Source: JAOUEE01 sp051011595 (GTDB lineage: Bacteria > Actinomycetota > Acidimicrobiia > Acidimicrobiales > SHLQ01). From it: 10,954 nt of DNA. Positions 1 to 7,013 of the stretch are shown here, one piece after another. A program made the position numbers and the translations under genes. Within the stretch, counting starts at the first letter, position 1, and the number at the start of each line of letters is the position of its first letter. Location of the stretch: NCBI GenBank assembly GCA_051011595.1, contig JBPCTQ010000398.1, forward strand, positions 1 through 10,954. Direction: 5' to 3'. A model generated the notes under the pieces. It saw nothing but the letters and a program-made list of their open reading frames with translations, made no database searches and was not told the origin of the DNA.

Positions 1-156
1 TGGAGCTACGGCTTCTTGTTCTCGCCTGCGCTCACCCTGGGCGGCGGCACCTTCGCGGTGCAACGCAACATCGTGGCCGAGTTGGTGCTGGGCCTACCCC
101 GCGAACCCAATGTCGAGAAGGGCCTGACCTGGGCCGAGAGCCGCCGCGCGTCGTGA
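1..156 (+). CDS. Acyl-CoA dehydrogenase, C-terminal end (partial)
   Basis: Only the last 51 codons are present, read in frame 1 from the window edge to TGA at 154-156. The sequence contains GGGTFAVQRNIVAE followed by VLGLPREP, which is the typical C-terminal end of bacterial acyl-CoA dehydrogenases (FadE/ACAD family): the last helix of the C-terminal bundle, where a conserved QRNIVAE-type segment helps shape the FAD and dimer interface. The family oxidises acyl-CoA thioesters to 2-enoyl-CoA with FAD and passes electrons to ETF. The substrate cannot be told from this fragment. A CoA-transferase gene follows 147 bp downstream on the same strand, consistent with an acyl-CoA catabolic cluster extending to the left. 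The family call is firm; the subfamily is open. Confidence 0.85.
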   Translation, partial: WSYGFLFSPALTLGGGTFAVQRNIVAELVLGLPREPNVEKGLTWAESRRAS

Positions 157-164
157 CACGGTCG

Positions 165-179
165 GCCTGACCGTCAGGC
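165..179 (+). terminator. Small GC hairpin after the acyl-CoA dehydrogenase stop
   Basis: A perfect inverted repeat GCCTGA-CCG-TCAGGC begins 8 bp after the dehydrogenase stop codon. It has six paired bases and a three-base loop but no following T-tract, so it is not a classic intrinsic terminator. Actinobacterial transcripts often end at such U-less hairpins, but at this size it could also be chance or an RNA-processing stem. The rest of the 157-303 gap shows only the ribosome binding site of the next gene. Confidence 0.3.
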
Positions 180-303
180 GGCAGGCATGCCGAGGCGGTC
201 GGACATTCTCGGCGGCGATCCGACGTCCGAACGGCGGATGGCAACGGGGCCCTCTACCATCCGCACCGGCAAACCGCCGACCAGCAGCGACCAGGGGGAA
301 CTC

Positions 304-1494
304 ATGACCGACGGTGCACTCACCGGCACTCGTGTGCTGGAGGTCGGCCTGCTGGTGCAGGCCCCGCAGGCCGGCCAGATGCTGAGTGATCTCGGCGCCG
401 ATGTCATCAAGGTCGAGATGCCCGGGTTCGGTGATCAGTCTCGCTGGATCCCCATCGCCGCCGGTGACGACATGCGGGCGCCCTACCTGGTGGGCTGCAA
501 TCGGGGGAAGCGCAGCGCCACCCTCGATCTGCACACACCGAAGGGGCGTGAAGTGTTCCTGCAGATGGCGCAACGGTCCGAAGTGGTGATCTCGAACCTC
601 GTTCCCGGCACTCTCGATGGGTGGGGTCTGGGTTACGACGACCTGGCTCGGGTCAACCCCGGCATCGTCTACGCCGCAGGTAGTGCCTACGGCTTCGACG
701 GCCCCGACGCCACCATCAAAGGGGCCGACATCGGCGGTCAGGCGGCGGGCGGCATGCTCACCATGATCGGCGAGCCTGGCGACCCCGTCCGACCGGTGGG
801 TGTCACCTTCGCCGACCACATTGCGTCGCAGAACATGGTGGCCGGGGTGATGGCCGCGCTGTTGGCTCGCCACCGGACCGGCCGAGGACAGATGGTCGAG
901 GTGTCGCTCTACGGCGGGCAGTTGTTCGCCCAGGCGTCAGAGCTGGTGGCCCACGCGTTGACCGGATCCGGTCCGGGGCCCGGCGGCCAGGGCCATGCGT
1001 TGATTCCGGCCATCTACGGTGTGTTCCCCACCGCCGACGGGCACATCGCCGTGGTTGGTGTCCCCGACAAGGCACCCTTCTTCGCCCTGCTCGGCCGGCC
1101 CGATCTGGCCGACGACGAACGGTTCATGGGTGTCTTGTTGGACGATGAGGCGAAGAAGGAGTTGTTCGAGATCCTCAATCAGGTGCTGGCCACCCGACCG
1201 ACCGCGGAGTGGGACGAATTGTTCCGGGCCAACGAGGTCCGCTTCGCCCCGGTGCGGACCCATGCCGACGTGGTGGCCGACCCCGGAGCTCACGCCAACG
1301 GCTACCTCCAGACGATCGACCATCCCGAATGGGGCGAGGTGGTCATGCCCGGAACACCGCTGCGGCTGTCCGACACACCGGCGGTGCCGGGTGAGTTGGC
1401 CCCCGAGCTGGGTCAGCACACCGAAGAGGTGTTGCTGGAGATGGGCTACGAATGGGACGACATCGCCGCCATGCGTCAGTCCGCCGTGATCTGA
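304..1494 (+). CDS. CaiB/BaiF family (family III) CoA-transferase
   Basis: The 396-residue protein has the usual family III length. Such enzymes move CoA between acyl-CoA donors and carboxylic acids through aspartyl-CoA intermediates, and also include alpha-methylacyl-CoA racemases. Visible landmarks are the N-terminal Rossmann-like RVLEVGLLVQAPQAGQMLSDLGADVIKVE (residues 10-38; read as pieces), NRGKRSATLDL (66-76), the GADIGGQAAGGML segment with D142 in the position of the catalytic aspartate, and GRGQMVEVSLY (193-203). The frame stays open upstream to an ATG at 187, but I chose ATG 304: it has an AGGGGG ribosome binding site at 293-298 with 5-bp spacing, and the family fold begins directly after it, whereas the upstream residues look like non-coding sequence. 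The neighbouring acyl-CoA dehydrogenase suggests fatty-acid, steroid or other acyl-CoA catabolism; the acid substrate is unknown. Confidence 0.92.
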   Translation: MTDGALTGTRVLEVGLLVQAPQAGQMLSDLGADVIKVEMPGFGDQSRWIPIAAGDDMRAPYLVGCNRGKRSATLDLHTPKGREVFLQMAQRSEVVISNLVPGTLDGWGLGYDDLARVNPGIVYAAGSAYGFDGPDATIKGADIGGQAAGGMLTMIGEPGDPVRPVGVTFADHIASQNMVAGVMAALLARHRTGRGQMVEVSLYGGQLFAQASELVAHALTGSGPGPGGQGHALIPAIYGVFPTADGHIAVVGVPDKAPFFALLGRPDLADDERFMGVLLDDEAKKELFEILNQVLATRPTAEWDELFRANEVRFAPVRTHADVVADPGAHANGYLQTIDHPEWGEVVMPGTPLRLSDTPAVPGELAPELGQHTEEVLLEMGYEWDDIAAMRQSAVI

Positions 1495-1513
1495 CGAGCC
1501 GGTCGAGCGACGT

Positions 1514-2752
1514 CTAGGGCGGGGTGGGGACGAACGACTCGTTCAACACGACAGTGGCCGGTGCGAGGTCGGCGCTGCGGTCCACCACCAGCGCGTCGGT
1601 GAGCCCGTCGCCGTTGACGTCGCCGTAGGCGATCGGCCCGACATCGCTATTGGGGCCCAGGTCGAGCGAAAAGCTGTCGATTCCGAACGGTGAGGTGAAA
1701 CCACTGTTGCCGTCACCGTTCCACCACACCAGTTCCTGGGCATCGACATCGACGGTGCTGAGGTCGGTGGTGCCGTCGCCGTCGAGGTCGTGGAGCGCAC
1801 CGGTTCTGGCCGGCACACTGCGAGGCGCACCATTCGAGGTGGTGAGTGCCACGAAGTCGGATCCGTCGGAGAGATGGATGTCGGCTGTGTCTGGCGGGGG
1901 CTGAGGCAGAGCGAACCTGATGGTGATGTCGTCGTAGCCATCGGAGTTGATGTCACCGAGGGGTCCGAGGCTCCCGAATCCCGTGAAGTGGTGGCGCCAG
2001 AATTCATCAACACCGATGACGTCGATCCAACCGACGTAGACGAGATCCGGAAGGCAGGCTCCTGTGGTCGAGGCGAGAAATTCGGGTTGATCGTCGCCGT
2101 CGACATCAGCCGCGCCCCGAGAGAATCGCCGGTCGCAGGGCCCGCCGAAACTCGGGACCCAGAACGCTCCGGGTGTTGTGACCTGCCTCTGACCGTCGAT
2201 GGTGGCGTAGTGGTACTCCGCGCCGAGGAGCACGACGTCGGTCCGTCCGTCGTCGTCGATGTCGGCCGCGTGCACGCCTTCGAACGGAAACGTTCCCAGG
2301 AAGGGGTCTTCGTAGTCAGCAGCGACGAACACCGAGTCGGACAACGAAAGACCGGGTGACGCCGAACCCCCGCCTTGGCTTCCGAAGTACACGTGGATGC
2401 CGTCCGATTGCAGCACGGCGAGGTCGTCGACGCCGTCTGCGTCGAAGTCGGCGACCGAAGCGGCTTCCTGTGCCCTTGAGTGGATGCCGACCGTGAAGGG
2501 GATGTGGTCGACCCGTCGGAGACAGCCGTCACCACAGAGTTCCATCATTACCAGTCCCGTGTCGGTGAGGACGACGGGTTCGGCCCACCCATCGCTGTCG
2601 AAGTCACCGAGGATCGGGAGAATGGCCCGATCGGTCGCGGCCAGCCCGGCGGGTCCCGACTGGCCGATGCGGAAGATCACGCAACCGCTGCAGAAGAGCA
2701 GCACCACCAGGCCCAGAACACCGCTTCGTACGACTGCTCGCTGTCGAGGCAT
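1514..2752 (-). CDS. Probable lipoprotein with seven FG-GAP/VCBS repeats (predicted beta-propeller)
   Basis: The N-terminus has basic residues (PRQR, R10), a hydrophobic core GVLGLVVLLF and then CSGC, so C24 is the likely lipidated cysteine. The lipobox is imperfect, with Cys rather than Leu at -3. The 412-residue mature region carries seven Asp-rich calcium-binding-type loops: DFDSDG (50), DFDADG (102), DIDDDG (164), DVDGDD (216), DINSDG (267), DLDGDG (322) and DVNGDG (378). They are spaced 51-62 residues apart, which matches one loop per blade of an integrin-alpha-like seven-bladed propeller. It probably sits outside the membrane as a binding or structural protein; no catalytic residues are evident. 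ATG 2752 follows GAGAG at 9-bp spacing; in-frame GTG 2758 and TTG 2761 are alternatives. It faces the CoA-transferase gene tail to tail, 19 bp away. Confidence 0.82.
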   Translation of the reverse strand: MPRQRAVVRSGVLGLVVLLFCSGCVIFRIGQSGPAGLAATDRAILPILGDFDSDGWAEPVVLTDTGLVMMELCGDGCLRRVDHIPFTVGIHSRAQEAASVADFDADGVDDLAVLQSDGIHVYFGSQGGGSASPGLSLSDSVFVAADYEDPFLGTFPFEGVHAADIDDDGRTDVVLLGAEYHYATIDGQRQVTTPGAFWVPSFGGPCDRRFSRGAADVDGDDQPEFLASTTGACLPDLVYVGWIDVIGVDEFWRHHFTGFGSLGPLGDINSDGYDDITIRFALPQPPPDTADIHLSDGSDFVALTTSNGAPRSVPARTGALHDLDGDGTTDLSTVDVDAQELVWWNGDGNSGFTSPFGIDSFSLDLGPNSDVGPIAYGDVNGDGLTDALVVDRSADLAPATVVLNESFVPTPP

Positions 2753-2772
2753 CTTCACCAACTCTCGTCGGC

Positions 2773-2778
2773 ACCATA
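2773..2778 (-). promoter_or_regulatory. Candidate -10 box for the FG-GAP lipoprotein gene
   Basis: On the minus strand this reads TATGGT, which fits the actinobacterial TANNNT -10 pattern and lies about 20 bp upstream of ATG 2752. I see no convincing -35 element 16-18 bp further upstream. The gene may therefore have its own weak promoter within the 72-bp gap behind the YczE-like gene, or be cotranscribed with it. Confidence 0.25.
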
Positions 2779-2824
2779 GCCCTGGGTTCCGAGCGTGCTC
2801 CAGAGTGACGGAACGACACGAAAG

Positions 2825-3427
2825 TCAGCCGAGCCGCAGCTCGCGGCCTCGGCGGTGGTCGGCCATGGCCTGGAGCAGCACACTCAGGACCTTGCCGATG
2901 GAGAGGGCGAACACGATGGTGCCCAGGCCGAAGTCGCCGCCGGCAACGATGCCGACGGTGAGGACGGTGGCCTCGAGACCGAGTCTCACCGGGGTGGCCG
3001 GCAGGCCGCGTTGTTCGCCGGCCCGCATGAGGAGTTCGAACGGGCCACCGGTGAGTCCGGAGTGCACCACCACGGCAATACCCCAGGCGATGGCTCCGAC
3101 ACCGGTCGCCATGAGCCCCACCCGCAGTGCCGGGTTGTCGGGCGAGACGAGCAGGTGGGAGAAACCGTCGACCACGAGCCCCGTGGTGAAGATGTAGAGC
3201 AACGTCGTGGGGCGGGGTCGCTGCCCGAGCAACGAGGCGATGATCAACAGCACACCGGCTCCGACCCAGGCTGCCTGGCCGTGGCTCAGGGGTGAGGCCC
3301 TGTCGATGGACGACAGCAGCACGTCCCACGGCGGCAGGCCGAGGTCGCCGGCCCGGAACGCCGCCACACCAAAACCGATCAGGCTCGATCCGGCCAGCAT
3401 CATGACCATCTGACGAGCAGGCGACAT
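2825..3427 (-). CDS. YczE/YyaS-type integral membrane protein
   Basis: The 200-residue protein has five or six hydrophobic segments (about 8-24, 52-68, 74-92, 103-122, 150-163 and 168-188). It also shows family landmarks: GFGVAAFRAGDLGLPPWDVL near the N-terminus (PWD at 33-35), GLTGGPFELLM (124-134) and GGDFGLGTIVFALSIGKVL (163-181). These match the YczE/YyaS (COG2364-like) membrane proteins, whose transport or other function is not established. ATG 3427 was chosen because the hydrophobic core begins right after it. The frame is open to 3676, but that extension is Arg-rich, not family-like, and would collide with the divergent gene. No strong ribosome binding site is visible, and ATG 3409 is another option. 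The FG-GAP lipoprotein lies 72 bp downstream on the same strand and could be cotranscribed. Confidence 0.78.
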   Translation of the reverse strand: MSPARQMVMMLAGSSLIGFGVAAFRAGDLGLPPWDVLLSSIDRASPLSHGQAAWVGAGVLLIIASLLGQRPRPTTLLYIFTTGLVVDGFSHLLVSPDNPALRVGLMATGVGAIAWGIAVVVHSGLTGGPFELLMRAGEQRGLPATPVRLGLEATVLTVGIVAGGDFGLGTIVFALSIGKVLSVLLQAMADHRRGRELRLG

Positions 3428-3576
3428 GACCCGACTGGTGGAGACGCGCCGCGCTGCGGCCACCGCACCCTGGCGGGTGAACGAGGTGAGCGAGATCGTC
3501 TTGAGTCGGGCGGCCGCGGGAACGGCCAGGATTCGCTGCTTCACTCTGGCATTGTCGGGCTTTGAAGCGGTCCACC

Positions 3577-3596
3577 CGACCGCGTTTTCGCGGTCG
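3577..3596. promoter_or_regulatory. Perfect 8-bp inverted repeat, possible operator
   Basis: CGACCGCG-TTTT-CGCGGTCG is a perfect inverted repeat with 8-bp arms and a 4-bp AT-only centre. It lies in the 199-bp gap between the divergent YczE-like and alpha-beta barrel genes, centred about 40 bp upstream of the GTG at 3627. A repressor dimer site near the promoter is the simplest reading. A terminator is unlikely because no gene ends here. The remainder of the gap has no other strong signal apart from the -10-like box listed separately. Confidence 0.4.
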
Positions 3597-3613
3597 TCCG
3601 TCACATCGGCCAC

Positions 3614-3619
3614 TACCGT
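3614..3619 (+). promoter_or_regulatory. Candidate -10 box for a leaderless GTG start
   Basis: TACCGT fits TANNNT and ends 7 bp before the in-frame GTG at 3627, the usual spacing for leaderless actinobacterial transcripts. No Shine-Dalgarno sequence precedes that GTG, which agrees with a leaderless mRNA, and no clear -35 is present. The inverted repeat 3577-3596 would overlap the -35 region of this promoter. Confidence 0.25.
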
Positions 3620-3626
3620 CGATCGG

Positions 3627-4247
3627 GTGGAAGGACGCCAGCCGGTTGTGCTGCATCTGGAGATGTCGGACCTCACTGCCGACAGCTACATGACTCGCCG
3701 TCAACACCTGTTCGACGGCGGCCAGGTCACGCTGTTCGTCAACCAACATCGCGACCGAGCCGACCTGCCGAGAACGCTGCCCGAATTCGATCTTCTGGCC
3801 GTGCACGAGCTCGACCGATCGACACCGCTGCCTCCGCCCGACGACGCCCTGGTCGGGTCGTTTCGGTTCGAGCGCACGCCTCGTCCGGGACAGGGATCGC
3901 TGTCACCCGACGCCACCACCGGACTACAACTGGTGCTCATCAGTGCCAAGGATCCGGCGTGCTCCCAGGAGCTGCGTGACTGGGGCGATCATGTGCACAT
4001 CCGCCACATCGCCGAGGCCGCGGTGCCCGGCTTCGGGATGATCACCCCGTACCGCAACGCCGGTGAGGGCCCCACCTTTCTGCATTTCTACGAGATGCAC
4101 ACCACCGATCCCGAAGCCGCGTTCCAATCGATGACGCCGCTGGTGGCCGACCGAATGGGCGGTACGGACAGCAAGGCGTATCGGGATTGGGCCTGGCACC
4201 CGCAGCTTCAGATCGACTATGTCAACACCTTCGCCCGCATCGGTTGA
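3627..4247 (+). CDS. Two-domain dimeric alpha-beta barrel (EthD-like fold) protein, function unknown
   Basis: With a GTG start at 3627 the protein has 206 residues. The second half (about 100-180) has the pattern of stand-alone ferredoxin-like barrel proteins: strand GLQLVLISAKDP, helix with a WGDHVHIRHIAE segment (119-130), VPGFGMITPYR (133-143), strand FLHFYEMHTTDPEAAF (151-166). The WxxxVHI-type helix recalls EthD-like proteins. The first half (strand VVLHLEMSDL at 7-16, later LPEFDLLAVHEL) looks like a diverged copy of the same fold, so one chain could form an intramolecular barrel. No reaction can be assigned. An in-frame GTG at 3648 has GGAAGGA 12 bp upstream and would remove only seven residues; ATG 3663 would cut the first strand. 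A longer open frame back to 3426 overlaps the divergent gene and is unlikely. Confidence 0.65.
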   Translation: MEGRQPVVLHLEMSDLTADSYMTRRQHLFDGGQVTLFVNQHRDRADLPRTLPEFDLLAVHELDRSTPLPPPDDALVGSFRFERTPRPGQGSLSPDATTGLQLVLISAKDPACSQELRDWGDHVHIRHIAEAAVPGFGMITPYRNAGEGPTFLHFYEMHTTDPEAAFQSMTPLVADRMGGTDSKAYRDWAWHPQLQIDYVNTFARIG

Positions 4248-4313
4248 TGTCATGTCGATGACGAACACCCCGGCTGACCGTCCGGTGTGGTGTCGGCATG
4301 CCAGCATCGGGCG

Positions 4314-5417
4314 ATGATCGGCGGCCGGCCAGCTCGAATCGTGGTGATGGCCACAGCCCTGGCCCTCGTCGGCTCGGCGTGTGGCAGCGACAACGAGACC
4401 AGCTCGTCCGCTACCACCTCGGCGACACAGACCACCAGCACGGCGACCGGCTCGACCAGCACCGTGGCCGGCTCCACCACCGCAGCCCCATCCACCTCGG
4501 CGCCGGCCACGATCACGGTGCCCCCCACCACCGCTCCCGGTCCGACCGTCACCCAGCCGGCGGCCCCGGCCGCCGACGCGGTCCTGGCCGTCACCTCCCA
4601 ACTCCCGGATGGATTGTCCGTTCTCACGCTGCACACCGCCGTCGATGGTGCTGCGGTGCGGCGCGCCGAGCTCGGGTACGAAGGGTTCGTGTACAGCCCT
4701 TCGTTCGCCAGTGAGCAGGTCGTGGTCAACAGCAACTACGAGGACTACTGGTTCAGCTGCCCGGGCTACAACGGCCTGATCCGCGAAGTGCTCCCCGACG
4801 GGTCGTCCGAGGAGATCCTCGAAGGCGGACTGGCCGAGGTGTCCGACGACGGAGCACACCTGGCGTACGCCACCGCGTCCACGTGTGGACCCGACGAGGT
4901 CGATCCGGGCAATTGGGTGCACGCGCCGCTCGACACCGTGGTGTGGCGCAACCTGGCCACCAACCAGGAACAGGCGTGGCAGTTCCCGGGGGCCGTACTC
5001 GATTCCGACACGCCGACCCCGCTCACCTCGATGACCTTGGCCGGCGATCAGATCGTGGCCCTGGTCTCCGGTCAGCTCCAGGTGCTCGACACGACGGGAT
5101 CCGAACTGGCCACCGCTCCGGTCGACATCGACGTGTCCGACGGCGGGTTCATCAGCCTGCTCGGTGTACGACCCGATGGGCGGGTGGTCGCCCTCCGTGA
5201 GGCCGGTGCCCAGGCCGGGGCCCGCATCGTCGAATTCGATCCGGCCACGGGGGCCGAGACCGATGTGGTCAGCTACCCCAACGACGTGCGAGCCGCAGCG
5301 TTGGATCGCAGCGGCATCCATCTGGCGGTGCTCACCGACGGTGAGCTCACCATCGATGGCGCGCCGGTCGCACTCGAGGGTGTCGATACCGCCGACATCA
5401 CCTCGATCGGGTGGTGA
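4314..5417 (+). CDS. Lipoprotein with Thr/Ser/Pro stalk and probable beta-propeller head
   Basis: The 367-residue product starts with a lipoprotein signal peptide: basic n-region (R5, R8), hydrophobic VVMATALALV, then GSAC with C23 as the lipidation site. A low-complexity Thr/Ser/Ala/Pro stalk covers about residues 24-87. The remainder alternates short strands and turns, with motifs such as GGLAEVSDDGAHLAYA (171-186) and LGVRPDGRVVALRE, resembling TolB/WD40-like propeller blades of secreted proteins. C149 and C191 could form a disulfide. No catalytic motif is seen, so a surface-anchored binding role is only an inference. ATG 4314 was chosen because it gives a normal signal peptide; GTG 4287 would add nine polar residues. 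The gene lies 66 bp after the barrel gene, and its stop is 1 bp from that of the convergent pirin gene. Confidence 0.75.
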   Translation: MIGGRPARIVVMATALALVGSACGSDNETSSSATTSATQTTSTATGSTSTVAGSTTAAPSTSAPATITVPPTTAPGPTVTQPAAPAADAVLAVTSQLPDGLSVLTLHTAVDGAAVRRAELGYEGFVYSPSFASEQVVVNSNYEDYWFSCPGYNGLIREVLPDGSSEEILEGGLAEVSDDGAHLAYATASTCGPDEVDPGNWVHAPLDTVVWRNLATNQEQAWQFPGAVLDSDTPTPLTSMTLAGDQIVALVSGQLQVLDTTGSELATAPVDIDVSDGGFISLLGVRPDGRVVALREAGAQAGARIVEFDPATGAETDVVSYPNDVRAAALDRSGIHLAVLTDGELTIDGAPVALEGVDTADITSIGW

Positions 5418-5418
5418 C

Positions 5419-6447
5419 TCAGTCGTCGATCGTCTCGACCCGTCCGTCGGCGTGACGGGCGAATCGAGGTTGGTCCCGATCGTGGACAGGGTCGCCGGCC
5501 GGCCACGGCCACCCGCCGAACTGAGTCTGCTGGTAGTCGGCGAAAGCCTGCTCGATGCCGTCCCGGTCGTTCATCACGAAGGGGCCGTACTGAGCCACCG
5601 GCTCGCCGATGGGCCGGCCCTGCAGCACCAGCGCATCGATGTCGGAGGCGGCCTCGATACGGGTGTGGGCCGCTGCTTCGAGCACCACACCTGTGGGTGG
5701 GGTGATCAGCTCGCCGTCGATCAGCGCCGAGCCCTCACCGTGGAGATAGAGCACCCGGTTGACCCCGACACCGGCCGCCGGTAGATCGATTCGGCTCCCC
5801 TCTTCGATGTGGATTCCGAGTACCGCCACGTCGGACTCGGTGCGCGCGGCCCATGAGTCGGGGGGAGGCGGCGGGGGTGACTGACCGGCGATGGAGCCGG
5901 CCACCACCTCGATCGAGGCCCGGCGACCCTCGTCGTCGGTGGTGACCACCGTGGGGATGTCGTCGGCCCACAACATGGTGAAGTAGGGCTCCACCATCTT
6001 GTCGGCGGCGGGCAGGTTGAGCCAGATCTGGAAGAGCTCGAGCGGGTTGTCAGCCTCACGTTCGACCAGTGGGAACATCTCGGCGTGCACGATGCCGCGC
6101 CCGGCAGTGAGCCATTGGGCATCACCCTCCCCGAAACGAGCGGTGGCACCCAGCGAGTCACTGTGGTCGACCAGCCCCCGACGCACGAAGGTGATGGTTT
6201 CGAATCCACGGTGAGGGTGCGAGGGGAACCCCGGGACCACCGACCCGTGGTACATGTTCCAGCCGTCGATGTTGGCGAAGTCCTGGCCGATCTGGCGACC
6301 ACTGGTGGACACCGCCGGTCCCATCCGATCGTCGCCGGCCGGGAAGGCGTCGACATGGTGCACACAGAACAGAAAGGGATCGAGCGTCGGCCAGGGCGGG
6401 CTCCCCAAGGCGAAGGTCTGGAGGATGCTGCCGGTGGCTTGTGACAC
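5419..6447 (-). CDS. Pirin family bicupin (quercetinase-like)
   Basis: The 342-residue protein is clearly pirin-like. The N-terminal cupin carries SHPHRGFETITFVRRG with H77 and H79, and TAGRGIVHAEMF with H121 and E123. These four residues match the metal ligands of pirin and YhhW-type quercetin 2,3-dioxygenases, so the iron site looks intact. The second cupin ends with the typical QYGPFVMND segment (287-293) and FADYQQTQFGGWPW. Bacterial pirins include quercetinases and regulators of metabolic enzymes; which applies here is unknown. It is longer than most pirins (about 230-300 residues), with an insert of six prolines at 191-196. The GTG start at 6445-6447 lies 2 bp past the stop of the upstream VOC gene with no clear ribosome binding site, pointing to translational coupling as the last gene of the operon. 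Confidence 0.92.
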   Translation of the reverse strand: MSQATGSILQTFALGSPPWPTLDPFLFCVHHVDAFPAGDDRMGPAVSTSGRQIGQDFANIDGWNMYHGSVVPGFPSHPHRGFETITFVRRGLVDHSDSLGATARFGEGDAQWLTAGRGIVHAEMFPLVEREADNPLELFQIWLNLPAADKMVEPYFTMLWADDIPTVVTTDDEGRRASIEVVAGSIAGQSPPPPPPDSWAARTESDVAVLGIHIEEGSRIDLPAAGVGVNRVLYLHGEGSALIDGELITPPTGVVLEAAAHTRIEAASDIDALVLQGRPIGEPVAQYGPFVMNDRDGIEQAFADYQQTQFGGWPWPAGDPVHDRDQPRFARHADGRVETIDD

Positions 6448-6449
6448 GG

Positions 6450-7013
6450 TCAGACCAACTTGGTGACGGGCAGCGAACCGATCCCGCCGGCGATCATCTC
6501 CGACACCGCCGGTGTGGGTGCTGGATCGCCGAACAGTTGGGGATCGTCGGTCTGGGGCGGTTGACCGGTGGGATCGCTCACCCAGTACGAGGCCTCGAGC
6601 GCAATGCCGTTGGGATCGGTGAAGTACACCGACTGGACCATGCCGTGATCGACCACCTCGGTGACCGCTGACCCGGCTGCGTTCAGGCGGGCCCGCAGTG
6701 CTTCCAGCGCGGCGGCATCGGGCACGTTGAGCGAGATGTGGTCGAGCTGAACCGGATGGTCGGCCGGGGAGCCCGCCCCCTTGGCAAAGGTCTCTGTTCC
6801 CGCCACCTCGAAGAAGGCCACGGTGTTACCCGGCGACATCTCGAAGAAGTAGTGCCGCATGGGACCGGCCATGGTGGTGGCGACCAGCGGCATACCCAAC
6901 ACGCCGACGTAGAAACGCACCGTGGTGTCCATGTCGGGCGTGACCAGCGCCAGGTGATTGATGCCGGCCCATCGGGGCGGTGGCGTGTCGTGAAGCGCGG
7001 CCTCGTCGGTCAT
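6450..7013 (-). CDS. VOC (glyoxalase/bleomycin-resistance/dioxygenase fold) metalloprotein
   Basis: The 187-residue protein has two beta-alpha-beta-beta-beta modules. The first begins INHLALVTPDMDTTVRFY (18-35) and ends NTVAFFEVAG (63-72). The second begins LDHISLNVPDAAALEAL (90-106) and ends VYFTDPNGIALEASYW (129-144). H20, E69, H92 and E140 occupy the classical four metal positions of the superfamily, so it should bind a divalent metal. The reaction (dioxygenase, lyase, isomerase or epimerase) cannot be read from the sequence. A Pro-rich tail of about 40 residues follows the fold. A good AAGGAG ribosome binding site lies at 7019-7024 (minus strand, 5-bp spacing), inside the end of the upstream deacetylase gene, whose stop overlaps this ATG by 1 bp. 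Confidence 0.9.
   Translation of the reverse strand: MTDEAALHDTPPPRWAGINHLALVTPDMDTTVRFYVGVLGMPLVATTMAGPMRHYFFEMSPGNTVAFFEVAGTETFAKGAGSPADHPVQLDHISLNVPDAAALEALRARLNAAGSAVTEVVDHGMVQSVYFTDPNGIALEASYWVSDPTGQPPQTDDPQLFGDPAPTPAVSEMIAGGIGSLPVTKLV

Noticed and set aside
187..303. N-terminal extension of the CoA-transferase to ATG 187
   Set aside because: The 39 extra residues do not resemble the family, and ATG 304 has a well-placed ribosome binding site.
1495..1513. Possible shared terminator between the convergent CoA-transferase and FG-GAP genes
   Set aside because: The 19-bp gap holds no convincing inverted repeat or T-tract.
3428..3676. N-terminal extension of the YczE-like protein to 3676
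   Set aside because: The extra 83 residues are Arg/Ser/Thr-rich and would overlap the start of the divergent gene and the palindrome; the membrane domain begins at ATG 3427.
4249..4262. Short inverted repeat GTCAT-GTCG-ATGAC just after the barrel gene
   Set aside because: Five-bp arms with no T-tract are too weak to call as a terminator or operator.
3924..5321. Minus-strand frame of 465 codons opposite the barrel and lipoprotein genes
   Set aside because: Its Gly/Arg-rich low-complexity middle is the antisense of the Thr/Ser/Pro stalk; the plus strand has a lipoprotein signal and folded domains.
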